The position numbers were made by a program, and so were the translations under genes. Positions 45,501-53,514 of a DNA stretch of 64,000 bases are shown here, in pieces. Source of the stretch: Agrobacterium leguminum (GTDB lineage: Bacteria; Pseudomonadota; Alphaproteobacteria; Rhizobiales; Rhizobiaceae); contig NZ_JADQWB010000016.1 in the NCBI RefSeq assembly GCF_015704895.1, positions 57,473 through 121,472 on the forward strand, written 5' to 3'. Position 1 is the first letter of the stretch, and every line of letters begins with the position of its first letter. The notes beneath the pieces are model-generated. The model did not search any database. It saw nothing but the letters and a program-made list of their open reading frames with translations, and was not told where the DNA came from.

Positions 45501-46106
45501 GGATTTCCCCTTCTTGTACATCGGCGATGCCAGGATCCGATGTTTTCGGTGTCAAATGCAATCGCCTATGACGGACAAATGGTGCATGCCGTTGCCAAGC
45601 CCGATCCCGGAGAGATTGGTGCAGCGTTCGGGCCTTCATGCTGGTTCGATATCGACGCCGACGCGGAAACCAAGTGGTCTTCCGGAGAAGGCGAGATAGT
45701 GGTCCGTATGATGCGCAAGATTGCGATGCTTGGCATCGTCTCTCCAGACGTATTCGTCATATCACCGTTCAAGATTATCGAAATGGAAATGCGCCGGCGG
45801 CTGGAGCGCGAGAAGGATTTGTTCAACGCGATCGGCGAAGACGCCGCCACATGGGTCAGAGATCGCGTCGGGACGATCCACACATTCCAGGGCCGTGAGG
45901 CGGAGACTGTTATCCTGTTGCTCGGCGCTCCGAAACCCGGCCAGCACAGGGCGCGCGTCTGGGCAGGCAACCCGCCCAATATTCTCAACGTCGCGATTTC
46001 CCGGGCGAAGCAGAACCTTTACGTGGTCGGCTCTCAGGCGGCGTGGTCTGGTGCCGGTCAAAGCTTCCAGACGTTGATACGATCAATGCCAGTCCGGAAA
46101 TTGTAA
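42537..46106 (+). CDS. Large UPF1-like superfamily 1B helicase, defence candidate
   Basis: A 1189-aa protein. An N-terminal region of about 400 residues of unknown function precedes the helicase: Walker A GVNGPPGTGKTT (about 415-426), a long coiled-coil insertion (about 620-790), Walker B WLLVDEAGQAVPQ (about 899-911), VVGDPLQVPP (motif III), TIHTFQGREAETV (motif V) and NVAISRAKQNL (motif VI). The DEAGQ box and motif VI place it with UPF1/Dna2-type helicases. A nuclease gene follows 65 bases downstream on the same strand. It resembles the large helicase of Mokosh-type systems in architecture, though its partner differs. Confidence 0.85.
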   Translation: MQQRPYLQKSIVELRALFEQFRDDETELKSLAFELSKRTVQKAATLGQEVDTALIQLSSSKRGGNLPVGASDPATVVRRNSSPSIQQPSQISVPQSVSKLADLEEFKPSGRKDDPSSILAAWMALEALSPQSYKRPEDLASGERSRIVPLVGAGLPWERGLKAKPKHRLYFQVVLGCITLDRATDLLVEAFGEDEERSRPDGRKAVIAAVLVDKEGYLLDENAIAVSSFAWALRQALALNLGQLGNWPVAQASVLEKLEKLVRRKDKDGNTLPLDAATITAAHEWLVGQFDVPRDLVEAPSFALKVFHHFNSRTPPEPSLLNSFFLDDIGLASQLVSSGKQGEGLSRFLGISKVKEAVDVLAPPATIEPYVAPAKMPQARWPSSGHHPLVLLQQAAVNVARAELGDKAGLIGVNGPPGTGKTTLLRDIVVGCVLDRATAMVQFEKPADAFSTTGQKMGVGGNAFFHFYRVDPTLRGHEIVIASSNNKAVQNVSEELPLHKNNGRADEISYLRSISDLVANPRRFGVEDDEDSNVTQKQTWGLIAAVLGNGGKRSAFQQTFWWHEDGGFRIYLKAAKGDDVLREIKDDDGKVIRREIPSVVTNETPPVSEAAALTNWRKARNRFRTLRKEIDQDLADIEQVRKSCRLLPVAQNAVVAMSAKRQQLVSFAKHAGDQQRDAETALAAAQAEFDRAQQDSHAHIFARPGFFARLFGTSSWRSWQTRKINIDNLCDRARARWTDASKVLEAAKAEFCRRQEQLDRIDEELSALRSSIADHLETIESARKVLGDRIIDNRFFAQSHEVINLAAPWLPDSLHRKREDLFAEALNVQKAFVDASAQKVLHNLNILMSAFTAGALANPAHKALLGDLWSTLFMVIPAVSTTFASVNTMFGDLGSEALGWLLVDEAGQAVPQAAVGAIMRAKRCIVVGDPLQVPPVVSLPEKLNVEICKFFNVDPDRWSAPTASVQTLADHGSSFQSTFNADAGLRKVGFPLLVHRRCQDPMFSVSNAIAYDGQMVHAVAKPDPGEIGAAFGPSCWFDIDADAETKWSSGEGEIVVRMMRKIAMLGIVSPDVFVISPFKIIEMEMRRRLEREKDLFNAIGEDAATWVRDRVGTIHTFQGREAETVILLLGAPKPGQHRARVWAGNPPNILNVAISRAKQNLYVVGSQAAWSGAGQSFQTLIRSMPVRKL

Positions 46107-46171
46107 CGAGTGTTTGCCAGCTGAGGCTGGAGATTTATGTCGAGGCTTATCGCTTCAGGGGGAATTGGAAT

Positions 46172-47809
46172 ATGGCGCGACGGGGTGGGTTGGAAAAGTT
46201 TGTTATGGCGATGGCCCGCGAAGCAGCACGGCAGCAACGTGTCAGTGCCGCGAACCGCAAACGACAGGTCAGAGAGGCCGAAAAACAAGAGCGGCAAAGG
46301 CTTCGGGATGAAAGCCTATATCAGCGGCAGCAGGTCGTCTCTCAACGGGAGGCTCAGAAAGCAGCGGCTCTTCGCAAGGTCGAAGACCGACAACAGGAAG
46401 CAGATTATCGGACTTCCGAGATCGCTGATCGAGTGCAAGAGCTGGAAGATATTCTAAACGACACCCTGGCGATTGACGATACATTGGACTTTGACAGTCT
46501 CCGGGTAAGCCAATCAGCACCTGTACTAAAACTGAATAAAGCCCTGGAGACGGCAGCACAACAGCCGCAGTTAGAGGGTTATCTCGCGGTGGCGCGCCAG
46601 CCGTCCAAACTTGCATCGCTCGTGCCAGGCGCCAATAAGCGCTATCAGAGAGCAGTCGATGAGGCAAAAAATCGGTATGCGGCCGATCTGGCGGTTTGGC
46701 ATGAAAACGAGGCAGAACGCTTGAATCAGGTGCGTTCTTTAACGAGCCAGCATGATAGCGAGTTAAATGCGTTCAATCTGAAAGTGTCTCAACGAAATGC
46801 CGAGGTCGACGCATTCAAGGATCTCTATTTCGCTCTCGATCCCGATGCAGTGATTGCCTACAATACAATGGTTCTCGAGCGTTCAAATTACCCGGATTGT
46901 TTCCCAAGGGCTTTTTCAATCGGCTATTCGGCTCCATCGAAACAGTTGGTGATCGAGTATGAGCTGCCGACATCGGAAATCGTACCCCAATGCACTGAGT
47001 ACCGGTTCGTGAAGGCGCGTGATGTGATCGAAGGAAAGCCGCGGAAACCGGCCGACATTAAGTCAATATACCAGGATGTAATTGCAAGCATCGCGCTTAG
47101 AACGTTGCACGAGGTGTTCGAGGCGGATCAGGGGCAGGCGGTCGACACATGCTGCTTCAACGGCTTCATCCACACAGTCGACCCCGCGACTGGCCGCGAT
47201 GTGCAGCCACATCTGATCTCCGTAAGGACGACCAAGGAAATCTTCTCCGCGATCAATCTGGCTCGGGTCGACAAGGCGATATGCCTCAGAAATCTTGGTG
47301 CGGCGGTGTCAAGGCATGCCACCGAGGCCCAACCTGTAAAACCCATTGTCGAGTTTGACATCACGGATGCCCGTTTTATCGACCAGACAGACCTTGTTTC
47401 CGGCTTGAGCTCTGCACCGAACCTGATGGATCTAACCCCGGGGGAATTCGAACTTCTGGTCGCAAACCTGTTCGGCCAGATGGGACTCGAATCGAAGCTC
47501 ACCCGCTCGTCCAAAGATGGTGGCGTGGACTGCATCGCCTATGACAAGAGACCGATATTGGGCGGCAAGGTTGTGATCCAGGCTAAGCGTTATCGGCACA
47601 CCGTCGGCGTGTCGGCAGTAAGAGACCTCTATGGAACGATGATGAACGAAGGGGCGAACAAAGGCATTTTGGTCACGACGAGCGGATATGGACCCGACGC
47701 GTTTAATTTCGCGTCTGACAAGCCTATCGAGTTGGTCGATGGCGGTGGACTTCTCTACCTCCTTCAGGAAATCGGTACGCAGGCTCGTATTATTTTTCCG
47801 ACAGCATAG
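46172..47809 (+). CDS. Coiled-coil protein with C-terminal Mrr-like restriction endonuclease domain
   Basis: A 545-aa protein. Residues 1 to about 220 are highly charged and predicted coiled-coil (REAARQQRVSAANRK, KQERQRLRDESLYQRQ). Residues about 420-545 are an Mrr-like PD-(D/E)XK domain: LTPGEFELLVANLFGQMG, DGGVDCIAYD (catalytic Asp) and GGKVVIQAKRY (QxK), then ILVTTSGYGPDA. The ATG at 46172 has GGGGG nine bases upstream; the frame is open back into the helicase gene. Likely the DNA-cutting partner of the helicase, since the two are adjacent and co-oriented. Confidence 0.82.
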   Translation: MARRGGLEKFVMAMAREAARQQRVSAANRKRQVREAEKQERQRLRDESLYQRQQVVSQREAQKAAALRKVEDRQQEADYRTSEIADRVQELEDILNDTLAIDDTLDFDSLRVSQSAPVLKLNKALETAAQQPQLEGYLAVARQPSKLASLVPGANKRYQRAVDEAKNRYAADLAVWHENEAERLNQVRSLTSQHDSELNAFNLKVSQRNAEVDAFKDLYFALDPDAVIAYNTMVLERSNYPDCFPRAFSIGYSAPSKQLVIEYELPTSEIVPQCTEYRFVKARDVIEGKPRKPADIKSIYQDVIASIALRTLHEVFEADQGQAVDTCCFNGFIHTVDPATGRDVQPHLISVRTTKEIFSAINLARVDKAICLRNLGAAVSRHATEAQPVKPIVEFDITDARFIDQTDLVSGLSSAPNLMDLTPGEFELLVANLFGQMGLESKLTRSSKDGGVDCIAYDKRPILGGKVVIQAKRYRHTVGVSAVRDLYGTMMNEGANKGILVTTSGYGPDAFNFASDKPIELVDGGGLLYLLQEIGTQARIIFPTA

Positions 47810-48152
47810 ATGCACGTCTTGGCATCCATTGAGGATGGCCATGCTTCACAATGAGCACCACCGAAATCGGATAGGGGAAAAGGGCAAATACGAGTACTGT
47901 CGTCTCTACGCATCTAGTTTGATATCTGGGCTGCGGTTTGGCGTCCCTTCACGAGTAAGTTGCTGTCATTTGTGCCTACGCCGACGGCAATCTTGTGTCT
48001 TCATTTCGGCCGCTACGGATGATGTGGTGATCGTCAATAGCGACCGCTCGCCGTAGCGCCTGCCCCGGCCGGCGACACTTCGGCTCAGGCGAGGAGTGCT
48101 AATAGCGGCTTCGGTAATACGTGTCCTCCGCTTGCCGCGCCCTCAGAGCATT
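47810..48152. other. Gap between nuclease and DUF4365 genes
   Basis: About 340 bases at convergent gene ends with no supported gene. Open frames here run out of the flanking genes in the wrong frame. No clear terminator hairpin with T run was found by eye. Confidence 0.5.
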
Positions 48153-49175
48153 CTATTTGGAGGGCTGTGGTTGAATTTCGCGAAAATATGGTTCTTCACC
48201 ACTTCCAAGTTGACCAACCCATGTTGGAAGGAACCACTCGCGAACTATGTCCTCGAACGTTTGGCCAATGGCGGAAAACTGCTCCCAAGACAGCATGCAA
48301 AGCCCATGGAATTGCTTGAGCGGTGTAAGGGCAGCATCGTCGCCTTTAATGAACGCTTCGAGACCCCGTAATATAAGCCCGAGCGTATCGGCCTCAATGC
48401 TCTTGATGATCAAGTCCAGCCTGGCTCTATAGTCCCGCATTAACTGCCATGGGATGTCACGCTCCCAGATAGGCATGGCACGTAGACGCCGCGCGAACCT
48501 CTCGATCATCGCGAAATTAGCTTCTAGTTTCTCAACATGTTCATGGCTTGCTAGCTCTTGGAGAATCCAGCGAGCTTCGCGATACTGGAACTGCGCCAAG
48601 TTGAACATGCCGTAGAGTTTTGCGCGGGCCGCGTAGAACTGCATTACCTGGACAGATCTTGGATCGGTTAGCTTATTTGCGGCCGGGATTAGCACTGTGA
48701 TGGAGTTCTGCCCGCTGAGGTCGATCGCCCGCGGTTCGATGATCTTGTCGTAGTAGTCGGTCAGGCAGACGTAATAGATTTCGTTCTCAGAGAGATCGCA
48801 AACGAATAGCATAAGGGGTGTCGATGGTCCCATGAGACGCGCATTATCAATCGTGTCGGTGTCAATGACAAATCGTAGAACGTCGAGCTCATGCTCTGCT
48901 TCTCTGTCCTGAGTGTCGAGAGCTTTTTCAACATTTCCCCGTGGTCTGATTTGTTCAACGCCGCGCTTTAGCGACGTCGTTGACTTGAGTTGAACAAACA
49001 GGAATTCTCCCAAGGTTGGAATCTGCTGTCCTTGGCGCTCGAAAACTTCGATCGACACGTCCACGCCATAGTCCGGATGCAGCTTGCGAATAACCCACTC
49101 CTCCGGAAGCAGCTTCGCTACCAGAAGCTCAGAAGCGTCTTCCTTGAGGTGATTGTCGATGCGGCTTTTCGCCAT
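48153..49175 (-). CDS. DUF4365 nuclease-like protein
   Basis: A 340-aa protein whose first 120 residues carry the DUF4365 PD-(D/E)XK-like pattern: HPDYGVDVSIEVFE (Asp and Glu, about 34-47) and FLFVQLKSTTS (QxK, about 59-69). The C-terminal helical region is unlike anything I know. DUF4365 occurs fused or linked to several anti-phage proteins, so a single-gene nuclease defence is plausible. ATG 49175 has AGGA upstream. It faces away from the CBASS genes and converges on the helicase-nuclease pair. Confidence 0.72.
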   Translation of the reverse strand: MAKSRIDNHLKEDASELLVAKLLPEEWVIRKLHPDYGVDVSIEVFERQGQQIPTLGEFLFVQLKSTTSLKRGVEQIRPRGNVEKALDTQDREAEHELDVLRFVIDTDTIDNARLMGPSTPLMLFVCDLSENEIYYVCLTDYYDKIIEPRAIDLSGQNSITVLIPAANKLTDPRSVQVMQFYAARAKLYGMFNLAQFQYREARWILQELASHEHVEKLEANFAMIERFARRLRAMPIWERDIPWQLMRDYRARLDLIIKSIEADTLGLILRGLEAFIKGDDAALTPLKQFHGLCMLSWEQFSAIGQTFEDIVREWFLPTWVGQLGSGEEPYFREIQPQPSK

Positions 49176-49491
49176 CGCTAAAATCCTATTTTATTGTGGC
49201 CTTCTCACGAAGGGCGGCATCTAAGTCTGAATCAAAGGCGGGGCCTTCGAAAACGATCTTGACGCAATCAATCTTATCCACGATCGCGTTCAAGATAGGA
49301 AGATCTCACCCGGAACCGAAATCACGCAAGAAACTGTAGAAAAACGTTGGATGAGCGCCGCACCCGATAATTTCAGGAAGCTCGCAAATTGCAGTGGATA
49401 TTGCCACACCTTAAGCAACCATCCCTTGCAACACATCACCGCGCTGACTAAATTCTAGGCAGTGGGTAAATCTCTTTTAAAGGGGGCGCTG

Positions 49492-50442
49492 ATGACGCGG
49501 CGAATGACTCCGCAGCAGTACAATGCTTGGGTCCGGCGTTACAATGCCGAGGTCGACCGTGTCAATCGAGCTAATCGCCAAGCTGCCGAAAAATACGTCC
49601 GCGAAGTGAACCGCGAAGTTGACCGTGTCAATCGGCACAATCAGCAGGTCGTCAACGACTACAATCGCGCTGTACGGCAGCAAAACCAAAAGAACGAAGC
49701 AGCCGTCAGGAAATACAATCAAGCGGTCAATTCCCATAACGCAAAGGTTCATCAAAATCGGCAGGCTCTCGCTCGGCAAATCGCCTCGCTGAAAAGTCAA
49801 GCATCGACAACCACCCGCTATGTTGAAGTGCGGAACTCCGCCTACGATGTTTACGACAGTTTCGAGCGCGTTGAACGGTCGGCGCAATATTCACCGGGTG
49901 TGTCTGACCTTCTCGAATTGACCGAGAAAGAAGCTAGCAACAGCGCCAATGTGGCCGAAGCACTCACATCCGAAGCACCGCTGACGCCGGAACAAATGGA
50001 TGAAAGCGGCATCCTCGAATACCTTTCTGGATTTTCTGAAGACCTTTGCGACCGCTGGAAGGGCGCGCTCTACGCCCTTAACCCCATGAATACAGACGCC
50101 GCTCGTCACTTTTGCACCAGCGTCAGGGAAATTTTCACCGAGATTCTCGAAAAGTGGGCGGATAATGCCGACGTGATTGCAGCGGACAGCAATTACGACA
50201 AGACCCCCAACGGAACACCGAGCCGTCGTGCGAAGATTCGTTATCTCTTGAAAAGAAAGGGCGCTGATTCTCCCGAGATGCTGGGCTTTGTGGAAAAGGA
50301 TATCGATGACATCCTTCAGCTATTCCACGTGTTCAACGAGGCTACCCACGGCGCGGCGGGGAAACATGGCTTTGCCAAGCTCCAGAGCATCCGTCAGCGA
50401 GTAGAGGGTGGTATTATGTTCCTTGCAGCAATCGCCCTTTAG
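49492..50442 (+). CDS. Coiled-coil protein with predicted nuclease-like C-terminal domain, first CBASS-operon gene
   Basis: A 316-aa protein. Residues about 10-115 form an unusually Asn/Gln/Arg-rich coiled coil with repeated RYNAEVDRVNR / RHNQQVVNDYNR units. Residues about 190-316 (RHFCTSVREIFTEIL, GTPSRRAKIRYLLKRKG, FNEATHGAAGKHGF) resemble the predicted pPIWI-associated nuclease domain (pP_pnuc). ATG 49492 has GGGG upstream; a GTG at 49462 in frame is an alternative. It is 25 bases before capV in the same direction, so it probably belongs to the CBASS operon as an accessory or second effector. Confidence 0.6.
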   Translation: MTRRMTPQQYNAWVRRYNAEVDRVNRANRQAAEKYVREVNREVDRVNRHNQQVVNDYNRAVRQQNQKNEAAVRKYNQAVNSHNAKVHQNRQALARQIASLKSQASTTTRYVEVRNSAYDVYDSFERVERSAQYSPGVSDLLELTEKEASNSANVAEALTSEAPLTPEQMDESGILEYLSGFSEDLCDRWKGALYALNPMNTDAARHFCTSVREIFTEILEKWADNADVIAADSNYDKTPNGTPSRRAKIRYLLKRKGADSPEMLGFVEKDIDDILQLFHVFNEATHGAAGKHGFAKLQSIRQRVEGGIMFLAAIAL

Positions 50443-50467
50443 CCACACAGAGCGAGGGAGCTAAGCC

Positions 50468-51409
50468 GTGACCAAAGGGGAAGAGCGGACCAAGCCATAT
50501 CGCATTCTCAGCCTTGATGGCGGCGGCGCCAAAGGCTTTTATAGCCTGGGCGTCCTCGAAGAGATCGAAGGCATGATCGGTTGCCGCCTCCACGAGCGGT
50601 TTGACCTCATCTTTGGCACAAGTACTGGCTCTATTATCGGTTCGATGATCGCGCTCGGGATGTCGATCAGCGAAATCCACGACCTGTATAAGAAGTTCGT
50701 GCCCGATGTGATGAGTCTTAAGAAGCCATCCGAGAAGTCGGCCAAACTGGCTGAGTTGGCCCGAGAAATCTTCAAAGACGCTATGTTCGATGACGTGAAG
50801 ACCGCCGTAGGCGTCGTCACTACGAAATGGGTGATTGAGAGGCCCATGATCTTCAAAGGTAGTATCGAGCAGGCTCATGGCCGCAAGGGGACATTCAAGC
50901 CTGGATTCGGTGTAAAAATTGGCGATGCTGTACGGGCGTCGTGTTCTGCATTTCCGTTCTTCGAGCCGACCACTGTGACTACCGCCGCCGGGGACGAGGT
51001 CAAGCTTGTTGATGGGGGCTACTGCGCAAACAACCCCACCCTCTATGCCATCGCGGACGCTTCCCGTGCACTGAATCTCGCGCACAAGGATTTGCGAGTG
51101 ATTAGTATCGGCGTCGGTGTTTACCCTAGCCCGAAAAAATCGATGTTCAGCATGATGTACTGGGCAAAATACCTTCAGAGCGTCCAGCTTCTCCAGAAGA
51201 CGCTGGAGATCAATACTCAGTCAATGGACCAGCTTCGCGCGATCCTGTTCAAGGACGTGCCCACAGTTAGGATCAGCGATACCTTCGAGCAGCCGGAAAT
51301 GGCTACTGATCTCTTCGAACACGATCTTAAGAAGCTCAATATTCTGCGACAGCGCGGACGTGAGTCATTCGCGAAGGTTGAACCAACCCTAAAAGAATTC
51401 CTCCTGTAA
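50468..51409 (+). CDS. capV: CapV patatin-like phospholipase, CBASS effector
   Basis: Cyclic-nucleotide-activated phospholipase that degrades the inner membrane on infection, 313 aa. Patatin motifs: oxyanion hole DGGGAKGFYSLG (about 18-29), nucleophile elbow FGTSTGSIIG (Ser, about 54-63) and the dyad Asp in LVDGGYCANNP. GTG start at 50468 follows GAGGGAG. It is 11 bases upstream of the CD-NTase gene. The pair defines a short CBASS with a phospholipase output. Confidence 0.93.
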   Translation: MTKGEERTKPYRILSLDGGGAKGFYSLGVLEEIEGMIGCRLHERFDLIFGTSTGSIIGSMIALGMSISEIHDLYKKFVPDVMSLKKPSEKSAKLAELAREIFKDAMFDDVKTAVGVVTTKWVIERPMIFKGSIEQAHGRKGTFKPGFGVKIGDAVRASCSAFPFFEPTTVTTAAGDEVKLVDGGYCANNPTLYAIADASRALNLAHKDLRVISIGVGVYPSPKKSMFSMMYWAKYLQSVQLLQKTLEINTQSMDQLRAILFKDVPTVRISDTFEQPEMATDLFEHDLKKLNILRQRGRESFAKVEPTLKEFLL

Positions 51410-51420
51410 AGGATGCGATA

Positions 51421-52314
51421 ATGGCTGTCGATGAAGCACAATTGGAAACGTGGTCGGCACAAGGCAGCGTCCAGCAGTCAGCCGCCACCTACAAGAGCAT
51501 CAGCGCTGTCCTGAACGATTCCGGCTCCCCCTATTACCCAAAGAATTTCGACACATTCCTTCAGGGCTCATACGGTAACGATACGAACGTATGGGCAGAC
51601 AGTGACGTGGACATCGTCATTCGCCTGAGTTCAGTCTACTATTCCGACACCAGCGAGCTTTCGGCGAATGATAAAGCCAACTTTGACAAAGGCTGGACGA
51701 AGGCGGACTACTCCCTCGCCAAATTCAAGCAGGAGGTGACGGAGTGGCTTACAAAGAATTATGGAAATGGCGTTGATGGAAGCGGCAAGGCCATCTACGT
51801 GCCCGGTAATGCAAACCGCCGGGATGCTGATGTCCTCGCTTGTGCTGAACATCGCCACTACGCGAGCTATCCGGCCTACGGTCAACCAATTTATCGCGAA
51901 GGTATCGTGTTCTGGACCAAGGACGGTACTAAGATTGTCAACTATCCCAAACAGCATTCGGCCAATTGCACGGCGAAGCACCAGCAAACAAATAGCTATT
52001 TCAAGCCAACCGTCCGCATCTTCAAGAACATCCGTAACCGCATGCTCGCAAACGGTAGGCTGCAAGAGGGTGTTGCACCGTCATACTTCCTAGAAGGGAT
52101 GCTTTGGAATGTGCCGGATAGCCTTTTCGGCACCAGCTATCAACAAACTGTCATCAACTGCTTCAATCACATCTATAACCTGTCCGACAAGTCGCAGTTA
52201 ACCTGCGCAAATGGTATCCATTGGCTGCTCCGCTATGGGCATTCCGTGTGTTGGTCGCCTGACAACTACAACACATTCATGGAAGCGTTTAGAAAATTCT
52301 GGAACGAGTTTTAG
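51421..52314 (+). CDS. CD-NTase (cGAS/DncV-like nucleotidyltransferase) of CBASS
   Basis: A 297-aa nucleotide second-messenger synthase. The active site GSYGNDTNVWADSDVDIVI (residues about 49-67) has the GS...DxD pattern. The third acidic residue is probably in RRDADVLAC. The sequence QGSYGNDT with long spacing to SDVDI is typical of SMODS-type bacterial CD-NTases. The clade and the product cannot be fixed by eye. No Cap2/Cap3 ubiquitin-like or HORMA/TRIP13 genes are present, so it is a type I-like CBASS apart from the extra gene upstream. Confidence 0.9.
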   Translation: MAVDEAQLETWSAQGSVQQSAATYKSISAVLNDSGSPYYPKNFDTFLQGSYGNDTNVWADSDVDIVIRLSSVYYSDTSELSANDKANFDKGWTKADYSLAKFKQEVTEWLTKNYGNGVDGSGKAIYVPGNANRRDADVLACAEHRHYASYPAYGQPIYREGIVFWTKDGTKIVNYPKQHSANCTAKHQQTNSYFKPTVRIFKNIRNRMLANGRLQEGVAPSYFLEGMLWNVPDSLFGTSYQQTVINCFNHIYNLSDKSQLTCANGIHWLLRYGHSVCWSPDNYNTFMEAFRKFWNEF

Positions 52315-52494
52315 GGGGGGCCCTCCCTTGCGCCGTCTACTATAGTTCGGTCGTTCTCCCGCTCCGGGGATCGAACTACTTCTCGCCTAACTGTCCCATA
52401 AACGCTACCGTGTTCTCTGTGAGTGAGTAGCAGAAAACGTGATACCACTTAGCCGAAGCGGCAGGGACAGACTATTCAGACGTCCCTCGCAAGA

Positions 52495-52983
52495 TCAACC
52501 TCCAGATTGTTGATTGAATTTCGTTTCTAGTTCGACGACAAATTTGGACCAGCATTCCATGCAGTCTTCCGCAAGCTGAAGGGCATCAACTGAACCATTG
52601 GAAGTGACGATCACGTACTTTGCCCGAAGTACCTCACCACCCTCGGAGCCGGTAAACCAGGTTGACGCCTTGTATGCCTTGCCAGAAACGCGGGGTTGAC
52701 TTCCGCTTCTGGCCGCTCGATCGAGGTTGCAATGCTTTGTTCCATTGCATAGGTCAGCACAGAGCTGAAGACATCGATTGGCGTTTATGAAATTATCGAC
52801 ATCCTTTGCCGTTAAACCAACGCTGTTTAGATGAACGATCCAGTCTCGTATGTGATAGCAATGCATGAAGAACGAAAGCAAGTCGTCTTCGTAGTCGCAT
52901 TGATCATGGGACTGGGCGAAGGTGCCGGTGTAAATTGCTCGAACCCTCGCGAGGTATCGTTCGGCGCGTTTCAGCTGCTCCAT
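52495..52983 (-). CDS. Small HEPN-like helical protein
   Basis: A 162-aa protein with no recognised family name. The segment SFFMHCYHIRDWIVHLNSVG includes RDWIVH, an R-x4-H motif as in HEPN ribonucleases. It is followed by CLQLCADLCNGTKHCNL, a Cys/His-rich helix seen in uncharacterised helical proteins. The start is taken as ATG 52983 (MEQLKRAERY, AAGGA upstream); ATG 53016 is possible. Convergent with the CD-NTase gene. May be a stand-alone toxin or RNase, or an orphan. Confidence 0.5.
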   Translation of the reverse strand: MEQLKRAERYLARVRAIYTGTFAQSHDQCDYEDDLLSFFMHCYHIRDWIVHLNSVGLTAKDVDNFINANRCLQLCADLCNGTKHCNLDRAARSGSQPRVSGKAYKASTWFTGSEGGEVLRAKYVIVTSNGSVDALQLAEDCMECWSKFVVELETKFNQQSGG

Positions 52984-53016
52984 AGGAATCTGTCCTTTTT
53001 GCCTCGGGGCTGTCAT

Positions 53017-53514
53017 AAGCGCGATATCCTCGCAGATCGAGAAGATGAAGGCTGGCTCAGCTCAGAGCAAGAACGGTAGCTATCGCTTGGCATTTTACAA
53101 GCCGGTCTGTGCGAAATCGGTCCCAAGTCAGTCGTACAGTTAAGCCAAGTTATTGGTTGGTCTGCGGATCTTTGCTGAGGGAGTTTGCAATAGCAGGGTC
53201 GTCGGTTCTGATCCCTTCAAGAGCTAGGCATGGAGGCCGCGCGCCTTCATATCTGCCGTGAAGTGCGCGTGGCGGGGAAATAGTAGGGGTGATGGGTTCT
53301 TTTCCTTCAATTGCAAAAAAATATTTGTATTTCGACGTTGACGGTTCCTTTGAGGTGACGCGGAATTTCCAATTGTTTCAGATCGCTTTTGCCTCGTAGG
53401 ATTAATGATTTTGGCCGTTGAAAATTTCGGGTCCCTGAGTCGCATTTCGGTGGGCTGGCTTGCGCAAACCGATCGACTATACTAGATTTGAGGAAATGTT
53501 ATAGGGCGCCTCAA
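53017..53514. other. Gap of about 500 bases between HEPN-like and nucleotidyltransferase genes
   Basis: Divergent promoter region; no gene or clear repeat seen. Local composition is more AT-rich than in the flanking genes. Confidence 0.5.
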
